From: Carboxylicivirga sp.
GTDB taxonomy: Bacteria > Bacteroidota > Bacteroidia > Bacteroidales > Marinilabiliaceae
Direction: 5' to 3'
NCBI GenBank assembly: GCA_025210475.1
Contig: JAOARW010000119.1
Coordinates: 1 to 56,965 of the forward strand
Length of the DNA stretch: 56,965 nucleotides
A model generated the notes under the pieces. That model was not told where the DNA came from. It did no database searches and was given only the letters and a program-made list of their open reading frames with translations. Position numbers and translations under genes: made by a program. Of this stretch, positions 15,449 through 23,853 are shown piece after piece (the stretch's first letter is position 1; each line of letters begins with the position of its first letter).

Positions 15449-16552
15449 ATGCACATCAGGCACCTTAATCTCATAAATTTTAAAAACATTGTACAGGCCG
15501 AAATTGATTTTTCACCGGGTATTAATTGTCTGGTTGGCGAGAATGGTGCCGGAAAAACCAATGTGTTGGATGCCTTATATTACCTGTCTTTCTGCAAGAG
15601 TTATTTTAATTCCATCGATAGCCAGAATATCAATCACGATCAGGAGTTTTTTGTGGTTCAGGGGCAGTATGAGCGTCAGGATGAAGAGGAACACATATAT
15701 TGTGGCTTAAAGAAATCGCAGAAGAAGCATTTTAAGCGCAATAAGAAAGAATACAGCAAGCTGGCTAATCATATTGGTTTATTGCCATTGGTGATGATTT
15801 CGCCGGCCGATGAGCAGTTGATTAATGAAGGCAGCGAACAGCGACGAAAATACATCGATGGAGTAATCTCTCAGTACGATAAACCTTTTTTGGATGATTT
15901 GATGCGCTATAACCGTTCGCTGATGCAACGCAATGCTACGTTAAAGCGGTTGAAAGAGAGTGGTTCGCGCGATTATTCAATGCTCGATCTTTGGGACGAG
16001 CAGTTGGAGCAACTGGCCGACCGAATCTATCAAAAACGAATTGATTTTATCAAAGAATTGGTTCCTGTATTTCAAAAATACTATGCCTACATTTCGGATG
16101 GGAAAGAAGAGATTGCTTTGAATTACAAGTCGCATCTGCACGATGGTGCACTAAGGCAACAATTACAGGAGATGCGAGCGAAAGATACTGTTTTGGGTTA
16201 TACCACAAGAGGGATTCATAAAGACGATCTGGAGTTATTGTTAGGTGGCTATTCCATTAAGAAGATAGCTTCGCAAGGGCAGAAGAAAACATTTTTGATT
16301 GCTCTTAAACTGGCTCAGTATGAATTTATTCAAAAGCACAATGGCATAAAGCCAATTTTGCTTCTGGATGATATTTTTGATAAGCTGGATGATGCCCGCA
16401 GCAATCGTCTTTTGCAACTGGTATCTGAAGACGTTTTTAATCAGATTTTTATTACCGATACCAACAAAGCTTATTTAGTTGATATTGTGGAGCGAACCGG
16501 TAAGGATTATAAGGTATTTGATGTACAAACAGGGCAGGTGATTGAAGCCTAA
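15449..16552 (+). CDS. recF: DNA replication/repair protein RecF
   Basis: A 367-residue SMC-like ATPase that helps load RecA at gaps through RecFOR. Walker A GENGAGKT is at 30-37, the family motif SPADEQLINEGSEQRRKYID at about 125-144, the ABC-type signature near KKIASQGQKK (about 270-280), and Walker B ILLLDDIFDKLDD at about 306-318. Length matches the family. It is followed 94 nt later by the DciA-like gene, a frequent arrangement in this phylum. No dnaA or dnaN is nearby, so this is not the usual origin cluster. Confidence 0.95.
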   Translation: MHIRHLNLINFKNIVQAEIDFSPGINCLVGENGAGKTNVLDALYYLSFCKSYFNSIDSQNINHDQEFFVVQGQYERQDEEEHIYCGLKKSQKKHFKRNKKEYSKLANHIGLLPLVMISPADEQLINEGSEQRRKYIDGVISQYDKPFLDDLMRYNRSLMQRNATLKRLKESGSRDYSMLDLWDEQLEQLADRIYQKRIDFIKELVPVFQKYYAYISDGKEEIALNYKSHLHDGALRQQLQEMRAKDTVLGYTTRGIHKDDLELLLGGYSIKKIASQGQKKTFLIALKLAQYEFIQKHNGIKPILLLDDIFDKLDDARSNRLLQLVSEDVFNQIFITDTNKAYLVDIVERTGKDYKVFDVQTGQVIEA

Positions 16553-16646
16553 AAGAGATCTTTTTAAAAAGCAGATCGTCGACATTTTCAAAGAACAGCT
16601 ATAATCAGATAAGTAAAAAGTATATTTACAAAATTAACACAAGGTT

Positions 16647-16937
16647 ATGCGCCGTAGAAAGACACAAGCCATTAGCGATATTATAAAAGAAGTGCTTAAG
16701 GAGCAAAACCTCAATAAAGGCATGCTCGAAAATCGGGCGGTGCATTATTGGTCGAAGGTGCTGGGGCCTGCCGTTGCGCGGGCAACGCATCGCATTTATG
16801 TTCGTAATGGTGTGCTTTATGTTGAGATGACTTCCAGTGTTTTGCGAAATGAGCTAATGATGTGGAAGGACAAAATCATTACCAATCTCAATCAGGCCAT
16901 TGGAGAGAATATTGTTAGAGATATTGTTTTTAGGTAA
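16647..16937 (+). CDS. DUF721/DciA-like protein
   Basis: A 96-residue member of the DUF721 family, related to DciA, the ancestral loader of the DnaB helicase. The conserved stretch WSKVLGPAVARATHRIYVRN is followed by VLYVEMTSSVLRNELMMWKD and a C-terminal NQAIGENIVRDIVF, covering the whole domain. The short basic N-terminus (MRRRKTQ) is typical of the small single-domain forms. It lies downstream of recF and both are probably transcribed together, ending at the shared bidirectional terminator. The replicative role is inferred from the family. Confidence 0.85.
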   Translation: MRRRKTQAISDIIKEVLKEQNLNKGMLENRAVHYWSKVLGPAVARATHRIYVRNGVLYVEMTSSVLRNELMMWKDKIITNLNQAIGENIVRDIVFR

Positions 16938-16996
16938 TTGAAGATAAGTTTATATAGTGTAATTGTAATTTGGTAAGTAACAACTGAACTTAAACG

Positions 16997-17035
16997 AAAA
17001 AAAGTGCCAATGCATAAGCAGTGAACACTTTTTTT
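16997..17035. terminator. Bidirectional terminator between dciA-like gene and ndk
   Basis: Seven A's plus GTG (16997-17006) pair with CAC plus seven T's (17026-17035), so each strand ends in a T run. It sits between convergent genes. Confidence 0.8.
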
Positions 17036-17081
17036 GAGCTCTTTTCGATTCGACAATTTATCCAATCAGCGATTCCATAAA

Positions 17082-17513
17082 TTATGGATGCTTCTCCAGC
17101 AATTCTTTATCACTGAAAAAGAAATGACTTTCGCGATCGGCACTGGCATCACTGTCAGAACCATGTATCGCATTCTTGGCTTTGCTTTGGGCAAATAATT
17201 TGCGAATGGTACCATCCTCTGCCTCAGCCGGGTCGGTGCTACCAATTAATTTTCTGAAATCTTCAACCGCATTGTCTTTTAACAAAATGGCTGCGACGAT
17301 TGGTCCGGATGACATAAAGTCAACCAAATCAGGAAAGAACGGACGGCCTCTGTGTTCTTCATAAAACGACTCGGCATCTTCTTTTGAAAGTTTTAGTGAT
17401 TTAATGGCTGAAATTCTGAAACCGGATTCTTCGATCATATTTAATATTGCGCCGATGTGCTTGTTTTTAACCGCTCCCGGCTTAATCATGGTAAGTGTTT
17501 TAAGTCCTGCCAT
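17082..17513 (-). CDS. ndk: Nucleoside diphosphate kinase
   Basis: A 143-residue enzyme that transfers the gamma-phosphate between NTPs and NDPs through a phosphohistidine. The active-site histidine is His117 in NAIHGSDS, and the nucleotide-site residues are in TMIKPGAV (8-15), RPFF (57-60), GPIVA (70-74) and GSTDPAEAEDGTIR (91-104). Length and motifs are normal. It is single-gene and divergent from nrnA, with 100 nt between the start codons. Confidence 0.97.
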   Translation of the reverse strand: MAGLKTLTMIKPGAVKNKHIGAILNMIEESGFRISAIKSLKLSKEDAESFYEEHRGRPFFPDLVDFMSSGPIVAAILLKDNAVEDFRKLIGSTDPAEAEDGTIRKLFAQSKAKNAIHGSDSDASADRESHFFFSDKELLEKHP

Positions 17514-17589
17514 ATTTAGCTGATTATTTAGTGTAAGGTAAAAAAATTATAAATCCTAAATTACAAAAAAAATAGTCTTTCAAAATCTA

Positions 17590-17597
17590 TATCTTTG
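17590..17597 (+). promoter_or_regulatory. -7 promoter element for nrnA
   Basis: TATCTTTG matches TAnnTTTG exactly. An in-frame TTG at 17595 lies inside this element and therefore cannot be the start. The ATG at 17616 is used. Confidence 0.6.
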
Positions 17598-17615
17598 TCA
17601 ATCCAACAAAAATTA

Positions 17616-18644
17616 ATGATGAATATTAAAGACAAGTCTCAAATAGAATTATTTAAAAACAAAATAAACAACAGTAATAAAGTCGTAATTGTTCCGCACA
17701 ATAATCCCGATGGAGATGCACTTGGTTCTGCATTAGGGCTTTATAATACCCTAAAAAACATGGGTAAGGAAGCGACTGTTATTTCTCCAAACGAGTTTCC
17801 TGATTTTCTGAACTGGATGCATGGTGTTGAAGATGTGATCATCTACGATAAAAATGTGAAGCGTTCGAAAAGGAAAATTGCCGAAAGTGATGTGGTTCTG
17901 TTTGTAGATTTCAATGCACTGTCGCGTATAAAATTAATGGGAGAGGTTTTTGAGAAGGACGATACCCCGCGTATAATGATTGACCACCATCCTTTTCCGG
18001 AGCCAAATACGGCCGATCTCCAAATAAGCGTACCCGAAGCATCTTCGACCTGCGAGTTGCTGTTTCATGTATTAAAGGAAGCTGGTTTTCAGGATTACAT
18101 AACCAAAGAGGCTGCCGAGTGTATTTATGCCGGTATTATGACCGATACGGGCTCTTTAAATTACAATTCGAGTCGCCCGGAAACGTATTTGATTGTGGCC
18201 GATTTATTGCGAATGGGCATCGATAAGGATCACATTCATCACATGATTTTTCATAACAATTCCTTTGATCGCATGCGTTTGTTGGGCCATGCTTTAGGTG
18301 AGAAGATGGAACGCATTGATGATAATAAAGCGGCCTTTATATCTTTGAGTCAGGAGGAGCTAAAGCGTTTTAATTTTAAGCCGGGCGATACCGAAGGTTT
18401 TGTTAACCAGGCATTATGGATCGAAGGTGTTAATTTGTCGGCCTTATTTACCGAAAAGAAGGATTTGGTAAAAATTTCATTCCGATCACGAGGAGGTTTT
18501 CCGGCCAATAAGTTTAGCGAAACCTATTTTAATGGTGGCGGCCATTTTAATGCTGCCGGGGGCGAATCAAAGCTAAAACTGGATGAAACGGTTGAAAGGT
18601 TTAAAGCAGTACTAAAAGAGTTTTGCGATGCCAATGGTTTCTAG
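17616..18644 (+). CDS. DHH/DHHA1 phosphoesterase, oligoribonuclease/pAp phosphatase type
   Basis: A 342-residue NrnA-like enzyme that would degrade short RNA oligomers and dephosphorylate pAp. DHH-domain motifs appear in order: HNNPDGDALGSALGL (Asp ligands), VLFVDFNALSRI, IDHHPFPE (the DHH signature) and GIMTDTGSLNYNS. The C-terminal DHHA1 motif is GGGHFNAAGGESK. I chose ATG 17616 (a second ATG follows at once at 17619) because the longer TTG form overlaps the promoter. The downstream PPIase gene overlaps its 3' end by 17 nt. Confidence 0.9.
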   Translation: MMNIKDKSQIELFKNKINNSNKVVIVPHNNPDGDALGSALGLYNTLKNMGKEATVISPNEFPDFLNWMHGVEDVIIYDKNVKRSKRKIAESDVVLFVDFNALSRIKLMGEVFEKDDTPRIMIDHHPFPEPNTADLQISVPEASSTCELLFHVLKEAGFQDYITKEAAECIYAGIMTDTGSLNYNSSRPETYLIVADLLRMGIDKDHIHHMIFHNNSFDRMRLLGHALGEKMERIDDNKAAFISLSQEELKRFNFKPGDTEGFVNQALWIEGVNLSALFTEKKDLVKISFRSRGGFPANKFSETYFNGGGHFNAAGGESKLKLDETVERFKAVLKEFCDANGF

Positions 18645-19161
18645 GTTATTTATATTAATCGGATGTTTGGGGATTTTTCTTTTCGGATGTAAGGAAAAGA
18701 AACAGCAACGAAAACGAGTAACCAAGGAAATGCTGCTGGAAATGAACCGAAGCATGGTAAGCACCGAAGCCGAAGTGATAGAAAAGTTTATTGCCGATAA
18801 GAAACTGCAGATGAAAAAATCGGCGACCGGTTATTATTATAAGGTTGATACATTAACGAGTGAGGCTTTGATTAATACGAATGATTTGGTGACGCTGGCT
18901 TATACCACCCGTTTGCTTGATGGCACCATTTGTTATTCATCGGCCACTGAAGGATTAATGACTTTTACAGTAGGTAAGGCACAGGTGGAAGCTGGGTTGG
19001 AGCAGTTTATTACAGTACTTAATAAAGGTGCCATTGCCAAACTCATATTGCCACCCTACCTGGCGCATGGTATTGCCGGCGACGGGGGCCAAATTCCGAA
19101 GCTGGCGATCATACAAATGGATATTGAGGTGGTGGATGTACAACAAAGTCAGGCGGAGTAG
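18628..19161 (+). CDS. FKBP-type peptidyl-prolyl isomerase lipoprotein (GldI-like)
   Basis: A 177-residue lipoprotein: signal peptide with lipobox LFGC (Cys21), a charged linker, then an FKBP-type domain at about 80-172 (TNDLVTLAYTTRLLDGTICYS, GLEQFITVLNKGAIAKLILPPYLAHG). It probably helps fold exported proteins. The size and architecture resemble GldI of the gliding/T9SS machinery, but the catalytic pocket is not complete enough by eye to be sure it is active. It overlaps nrnA by 17 nt and is followed by a second FKBP-like lipoprotein, so the three genes are probably one transcript. Confidence 0.8.
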   Translation: MPMVSRLFILIGCLGIFLFGCKEKKQQRKRVTKEMLLEMNRSMVSTEAEVIEKFIADKKLQMKKSATGYYYKVDTLTSEALINTNDLVTLAYTTRLLDGTICYSSATEGLMTFTVGKAQVEAGLEQFITVLNKGAIAKLILPPYLAHGIAGDGGQIPKLAIIQMDIEVVDVQQSQAE

Positions 19162-19234
19162 TAATAAAGGTTTGAAGATTGCATAAAAATGATTTTCTTT
19201 GTGCATCTTGTCAAACTGACATAACATTGAATTG

Positions 19235-19843
19235 ATGAAGAATTACAAATTAAATATTAAACCAGTTTTATTAGTAACCCTAACTTTAATACTTGGTTTC
19301 TACGCATGTGACGACAATAATAATTATATCAATCCTAAAGAATTAATTGCGGCCGAGCAAGAACTTTTGGATCGGTATTATAATGAGATTATCCGAAATG
19401 ATTCTACCCGTTTGCAAATAATGACGGCTGAGGCCATCGATACAATTGATCTTCGCTTGCAATCTGGATTACTGTTGTTTCATACCGAAATTGGAACCGG
19501 GGATAGTGTGAAGGCTTTTAAAGAAGTTGGTTTCAGGTATTCAAATTATGGCATTATTTTACAAAACGATACTGTAATTAATGGTACGGATACAACTTTT
19601 GTAGAGAAAACAGCAGAAGCATTAAGGGAGACAAATAAATATGGTAGTGCACCATTTACTTTCAGAACTTTTCCGAGTGGTTCAGCTGCTGCAGCAAATG
19701 CAAATGTTTACCTGGGAGTAAATGAAGCCATTATGCACATGAAGTTATACGGAAAGGCCAAGGTAGTGATGCCATCAACACTTGCCGATAATCAATTTAA
19801 TCCGCATATCTTCGAGATTGATTTAACTTATTTGGAGCAATAA
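19235..19843 (+). CDS. FKBP-like/DUF4827-type lipoprotein
   Basis: A 202-residue exported protein with a hydrophobic signal segment and a lipobox-like GFYAC (Cys25). The body has a strand-rich pattern (GLLLFHTEIGTGDSV, GIILQNDTVINGTDTTF, GVNEAIMHMKLYGKAKVVMP) that I read as a divergent FKBP fold of the DUF4827 kind found next to GldI-type isomerases in Bacteroidota. The stretch APFTFRTFPSGSAAAAN is a clear family feature, but no function is known. ATG 19235 is preferred over an adjacent upstream TTG at 19232. Confidence 0.65.
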   Translation: MKNYKLNIKPVLLVTLTLILGFYACDDNNNYINPKELIAAEQELLDRYYNEIIRNDSTRLQIMTAEAIDTIDLRLQSGLLLFHTEIGTGDSVKAFKEVGFRYSNYGIILQNDTVINGTDTTFVEKTAEALRETNKYGSAPFTFRTFPSGSAAAANANVYLGVNEAIMHMKLYGKAKVVMPSTLADNQFNPHIFEIDLTYLEQ

Positions 19844-19865
19844 GATTAAGCTATACGATATTCAG

Positions 19866-19894
19866 GCCACTTTCATTGCGGAAGTGGCTTTTTT
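19866..19894 (+). terminator. Terminator after the FKBP-like lipoprotein operon
   Basis: GCCACTTTC (19866-19874) pairs with GGAAGTGGC (19880-19888) with one wobble, followed by six T's. A weaker AACAG/CTGTT hairpin with a T run lies just beyond at about 19923-19950. The rest up to 20130 shows only TAAGT-GT-ACTTA, a short palindrome at 20094-20105. Confidence 0.85.
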
Positions 19895-20130
19895 GTTTTA
19901 TTTCGTAAGCTCCCATAATTTAAAACAGTTTTTTATTAGCTGTTTTTTGCGGCTTTGTTATTTATTATGCGCGATTAAGTATTATATTGCCTGCCGTTTT
20001 GTTTAGGAGAAAATTAAACATGATGATTTGTTGGTTAAACAAAACCTAAATTGGTAAATAAATATTAATTAATACACAAACTAAGAATAGAGGTAAGTGT
20101 ACTTATCTCAGGATTTTAACTTATTAAATT

Positions 20131-21615
20131 ATGTCTAGCAAAAACAACAAAGTGTTGCCAATAGTAATGATGTTCTTTCTATTTGCAATGATTTCATTTG
20201 TAACTGGATTATCAAATCCGATGGGTGTGATTGCCAAAAATCAGGACGGAATTCTTAACTGGATGTCTCAGTTGGGTAACTTCGCTAACTTTTTGGCTTA
20301 CTTATTTTTAGGGTTGCCTTCAGGTATTCTTCTTAAGAAAAAAGGTTACAAATTTACAGCTTTAACTGCAATTGCTGTTGGTATTTTAGGAGTTGGTGTT
20401 CAGTTAATTTCAGGTTTAATGCCTTATGAAATTGGCGATAACTTTACACCTATTTTCTCAGTTTATTTAACTGGTGCTTTAATTTCTGGTTTTTCAATGT
20501 GTATGTTAAATACGGTTGTTAACCCAATGTTGAACACCTTAGGTGGTGGTGGTAAACGTGGTAACCAGTTAATTCAGTTTGGTGGATCATTAAACTCAAT
20601 GGCTGCTACTATTGTACCAATTTTAGGTGGTTACTTAATTGGTGATTTAGCCAGAGCAACTATGAAAAATGCAGTGCCGGCATTGTTAATTGCCATTGGT
20701 ATTTTTGTTGCTGCTTTTATTGTATTAGCCATCGTTGCTATTCCTGAGCCTCACAACCGGAAAGAAGAAACTGACAAGAAGGTAAAGGATAAGTTTAGTC
20801 CAATGTCTTTCCGTCACTTTGTGTTGGGTACAGTAGCTATCTTCTTATATGTTGGTATCGAGGTTGGTATTCCAAATATTGCGAACCTTTATCTTACAAC
20901 ATACACCATTGAGCAGGCAAATGATGTTATTACTGAATATAATAAACAACAAAGTGATTCGAATTATTTAAGTGAATTAAAGCTTCAGGATGAGGCAAAT
21001 GCCAACACAAATAATTACTCACCAAAGGTTATTAAGGAAAGTAATTATAATAAAGCTCAGGAAGTTGTATCTGGGGACAAACCATCAGGTTTGGGAACAA
21101 ATCCGGCAGCAGCAGGTTCGGTAGTCGGAACTTATTGGTTTTTAATGCTGATTGGACGTTTGTCTGGAGGTGCATTGGGGGCTAAGTTTTCAGCTAAAGC
21201 ACAGTTATCATTTGTAAGTACCTTAGGTATTGTCTTTGTGGGGCTAGGAATTCTTTTACCATCATCAGTTGAGGTAGCAATGCCGGTATTTAATGCAGAT
21301 ATAAGTTTCGGATTCCAAACTGTACCGTTAGCAGTAATGTTATTTATTCTTTGTGGCTTCTGTACTTCAATTATGTGGGGTGGTATTTTCAACCTGGCTG
21401 TAGAAGGTATTGGTAAATATACTGAGATGGGATCTGGTATTTTTATGGTAATGGTAGTAGGTGGTGGAGTTCTTCCATTGATCCAGGGTGCTGTTGCTGA
21501 TATTACCGTAAGCTACATGGCTTCATACTGGGTAATTGTTGCTGCTCTTGTTTACTTACTATGGTATGCTTTGGCAGGATGCAAGAATGTTAATAAAGAC
21601 ATTCCTGTAGAGTAA
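20131..21615 (+). CDS. FHS-family sugar MFS transporter (probable galactose/glucose uptake)
   Basis: A 494-residue integral membrane protein, about 12 helices, of the fucose/glucose-galactose symporter family: LSNPMGVIAKNQ in helix 1, GALISGFSMCMLNTVVNPML in helix 4 with the Asn-Pro pair, and LFILCGFCTSIMWGGIFNLA in the C-terminal half. It is longer than the usual 400-430 residues because of a polar insertion at about 265-320 (NEYNKQQSDSNY, SGDKPSGLGTNP) in the loop region after helix 7, a feature of one Bacteroidota subgroup. It heads the galactose locus. Galactose or glucose is the likely substrate by context only. Confidence 0.85.
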   Translation: MSSKNNKVLPIVMMFFLFAMISFVTGLSNPMGVIAKNQDGILNWMSQLGNFANFLAYLFLGLPSGILLKKKGYKFTALTAIAVGILGVGVQLISGLMPYEIGDNFTPIFSVYLTGALISGFSMCMLNTVVNPMLNTLGGGGKRGNQLIQFGGSLNSMAATIVPILGGYLIGDLARATMKNAVPALLIAIGIFVAAFIVLAIVAIPEPHNRKEETDKKVKDKFSPMSFRHFVLGTVAIFLYVGIEVGIPNIANLYLTTYTIEQANDVITEYNKQQSDSNYLSELKLQDEANANTNNYSPKVIKESNYNKAQEVVSGDKPSGLGTNPAAAGSVVGTYWFLMLIGRLSGGALGAKFSAKAQLSFVSTLGIVFVGLGILLPSSVEVAMPVFNADISFGFQTVPLAVMLFILCGFCTSIMWGGIFNLAVEGIGKYTEMGSGIFMVMVVGGGVLPLIQGAVADITVSYMASYWVIVAALVYLLWYALAGCKNVNKDIPVE

Positions 21616-21638
21616 TTATAAAAAAAGTATTATTTTAG

Positions 21639-21675
21639 AATCATGACTTCTTGTTGTTAACAGGGAGTCATGGTT
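21639..21675 (+). other. Intergenic RNA hairpin between transporter and ROK kinase
   Basis: AATCATGACT (21639-21648) pairs with AGTCATGGTT (21666-21675), a 10-bp stem with one wobble and a 17-nt loop. There is no T run, so it is not a simple terminator. It may stabilise or process the transporter mRNA. Confidence 0.4.
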
Positions 21676-21766
21676 GTATATAAGAATAGTAATAATAAGC
21701 AATTCAGGTGATTTTGAACAGGGTGAATAACCGGTTTCAACTGAATTGAAATAAAATCTAAGACAC

Positions 21767-22744
21767 ATGAAGAAAGTATCAGTTGGTGTAGATATAGGTG
21801 GAACAAATACCGCTATTGGGGTTGTCGACGAGCAAGGCCATGTATTGACAAAAGACAATATTTCAACACCATCGCATGGTGATATCAATCAATACATTGA
21901 AGATTTATCAGCTGCTATAAATAAATTAATTACCAACGCCAAGTTGATGAATGAGGAGTTGGAAATCATTGGTATTGGTGTAGGGGCCCCAAATGGTAAC
22001 TATTACAGTGGAACCATTGAATTCGCACCAAACTTATCGTTCAAAGGTGTGGTACATGTGGTTAAGCTTCTTAAAGAGCATTTTCCTGAATTGGAAGCCA
22101 TTGCTTTAACCAATGATGCCAATGCCGCTGCTATCGGTGAAATGATATACGGTGGAGCCAAAGGTATGAAGAACTTCGTGATGTATACACTTGGTACAGG
22201 TGTTGGTAGTGGAGTGGTTGTTAATGGTGACTTGGTGTATGGTCATGATGGTTTTGCTGGTGAGTGCGGACATACTACATTGGTGCCTGGTGGCCGCCTT
22301 TGTGGATGTGGAGCGAAAGGTCACCTGGAGGCCTATTGTTCAGCGCCAGGAATGAAGCGTACAGCTTTCGAATTATTGGCCAAGTATAATGCGGTTGATA
22401 GTCCTTTGGCTAATCATACATTCAACGACCTGACTTCGAAGATGATTTATGATGCTGCTGTGGCAGGCGATAAAGTTGCACTGGAAGTGTTTGAATTAAC
22501 CGGACATTATTTGGGTCAGGGTATCGCAGATACCATTCACCACTTAAGCCCTGAAGCTATCTTCTTATTTGGCGGACCATTGGCTGCCGGCGATTTAATT
22601 ATCAAGCCAACCAAGGCTAGTATCGAAGAGCATTTGTTGCCAATATTTAAGAATAAGATTAAGTTGCTTCCTTCGAAATTGGATGCAGGTGATGCTGCCA
22701 TTGTTGGTGCAAGTGCATTGGCTTGGAAAGAATTGGAAAAGTAG
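21767..22744 (+). CDS. ROK-family sugar kinase, glucokinase type
   Basis: A 325-residue ROK kinase: phosphate-binding DIGGTNT at residues 9-15, catalytic Asp in LTNDANAAA (about 115), ATP loop LGTGVGSGVV (about 144), and the ROK zinc cluster, with the His in GECGHTTLV and cysteines in LCGCGAKGHLEAYCS. It lacks a DNA-binding domain, so it is a kinase and not a repressor. Glucose is the likely substrate. In this locus it would feed glucose released with galactose (for example from lactose or raffinose-type sugars) into glycolysis. Fructokinase or N-acetylglucosamine kinase activity cannot be excluded. Confidence 0.85.
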   Translation: MKKVSVGVDIGGTNTAIGVVDEQGHVLTKDNISTPSHGDINQYIEDLSAAINKLITNAKLMNEELEIIGIGVGAPNGNYYSGTIEFAPNLSFKGVVHVVKLLKEHFPELEAIALTNDANAAAIGEMIYGGAKGMKNFVMYTLGTGVGSGVVVNGDLVYGHDGFAGECGHTTLVPGGRLCGCGAKGHLEAYCSAPGMKRTAFELLAKYNAVDSPLANHTFNDLTSKMIYDAAVAGDKVALEVFELTGHYLGQGIADTIHHLSPEAIFLFGGPLAAGDLIIKPTKASIEEHLLPIFKNKIKLLPSKLDAGDAAIVGASALAWKELEK

Positions 22745-22765
22745 AAGTTGTTATACTAAAATATC

Positions 22766-22801
22766 AAAAGCCCTTTTGGAATTAATCCGAAAGGGCTTTT
22801 T
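22766..22801 (+). terminator. Terminator after ROK kinase
   Basis: AAAAGCCCTTT...GGA pairs with TCC...AAAGGGCTTTT across 22767-22800, ending in T's. In the gene-free 22802-23060 that follows I see only two minor palindromes (CCCC/GGGG at about 22872-22886; TAGCTAG/CTAGCTA at 22961-22977). Confidence 0.9.
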
Positions 22802-23064
22802 GCTGTTTATGAAGGTTGGGTTTCGAAATACTTCGATAAAGCTTGTCCTATTATTTATAAATGTCAAAATTCCCCGTTTATAGGGGCAGGCAGTGTGTTT
22901 TTTGTAGAATATATTTAGCAAGCTGTGTGTCGCCTTGATACTTTTCGGGCTTGTTAAAGTTAGCTAGCTACTAGCTATAGACTTATAAATTAAATGGTTT
23001 CTGTTTGTGTTTTTAGAGCGTGTATCTTCCTAAATCAGTGTCATGAAAATCGGTAATTTGAGAA

Positions 23065-23085
23065 TAAAAGTAAAAAATACGTTTA
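23065..23085. promoter_or_regulatory. Candidate NUDIX-regulator operator, distal site
   Basis: TAAAAGTA-N5-TACGTTTA, a 21-bp palindrome with one mismatch against the proximal site. The centres of the two sites are 29 bp apart. Confidence 0.55.
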
Positions 23086-23093
23086 AAGTTTAT

Positions 23094-23114
23094 TAAAAGT
23101 AAATAATACTTTTA
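23094..23114. promoter_or_regulatory. Candidate NUDIX-regulator operator, proximal site
   Basis: TAAAAGTA-N5-TACTTTTA, a perfect 8-bp-arm inverted repeat. It overlaps the first bases of the -7 element at 23113-23120, so a bound protein would block the promoter. Confidence 0.6.
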
Positions 23115-23120
23115 TATTTG
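23113..23120 (+). promoter_or_regulatory. -7 promoter element of the NUDIX-galT operon
   Basis: TATATTTG, an exact TAnnTTTG match. The ATG is only 8 nt downstream, so the mRNA must be nearly leaderless. Confidence 0.6.
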
Positions 23121-23128
23121 TTGCAGTT

Positions 23129-23827
23129 ATGAATACAACTATCTACGATCAATACCAGGAAAATAAGCGATTCGTATCGGTGGATTGCGTTATTTTCGGT
23201 TATGAGCAAGAGCAATTAAAGGTGCTTGTTTTTCAGCGCGATATCGAACCATCAAAAGGGGAGTGGTCGCTGTTGGGCGGCTGGGTGCATGTTAATGAGT
23301 CAACCGAAGATGCCGCTCGTCGGGTGCTGAACAAACTAACCGGACTGGAAGATGTTTACCTGGAGCAAGTGCATACATTCTCGCAGCCCGATCGCGATCC
23401 GGGAGGCAGTGTAATTACTGTGGAATATTATGCCTTGATAAAGATTGATGATAAGGCGAGTAATCTAATTGAGGATTATGGTGCCAAATGGTTTTCGCTG
23501 GAAGAGTTGCCGAAATTAATTTTCGATCATGATGTGCTGGTTAAAAAAGCGCTGGAGAAATTAAGGCTACGCTCCAGTTACGAGATAATTGGTCGCAAAT
23601 TACTGCCTGAGAAATTTACCCTTACGCGCTTACGCAATTTATATAACCAGATATTTCAGCGAGAATTTGACCCCGGTAATTTTCGTAAGAAAATACTTTC
23701 ATTGAAAGTGTTGGAGCGATTGGAAGAAAAGGATATGTCAGAATCTAAAAAAGGCGCTTTCTATTTTAAGTTCAAGCCAAAGAACGAAGCCGAATTTACA
23801 GATCCCATTGTAAAAAGATCAATATAA
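23129..23827 (+). CDS. NUDIX-fold transcriptional regulator (NrtR/AraR-like), candidate galactose regulator
   Basis: A 232-residue protein with a NUDIX domain (about 12-140) and a C-terminal winged-helix domain (about 150-225, LRNLYNQIFQREFDPGNFRK), the build of NrtR-type regulators; in Bacteroides the arabinose regulator AraR has the same build. The NUDIX box reads GGWVHVNESTEDAARRVLNK followed by LTGL. The family's catalytic REUXEEXGU is replaced by RRVLNKLTG, losing the key glutamates, so it should bind rather than hydrolyse its ligand. It starts 26 nt before galT and has two palindromes in its promoter. I infer a sensor for a galactose-pathway metabolite. Arabinose is the main alternative. 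Confidence 0.8.
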   Translation: MNTTIYDQYQENKRFVSVDCVIFGYEQEQLKVLVFQRDIEPSKGEWSLLGGWVHVNESTEDAARRVLNKLTGLEDVYLEQVHTFSQPDRDPGGSVITVEYYALIKIDDKASNLIEDYGAKWFSLEELPKLIFDHDVLVKKALEKLRLRSSYEIIGRKLLPEKFTLTRLRNLYNQIFQREFDPGNFRKKILSLKVLERLEEKDMSESKKGAFYFKFKPKNEAEFTDPIVKRSI

Positions 23828-23853
23828 TATAACAAACACAGTACACACAAATT

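Noticed and set aside
21132..21392. Antisense frames inside transporter and other genes
   Set aside because: They are mirror images of well-supported genes, with no family resemblance and unlikely composition.
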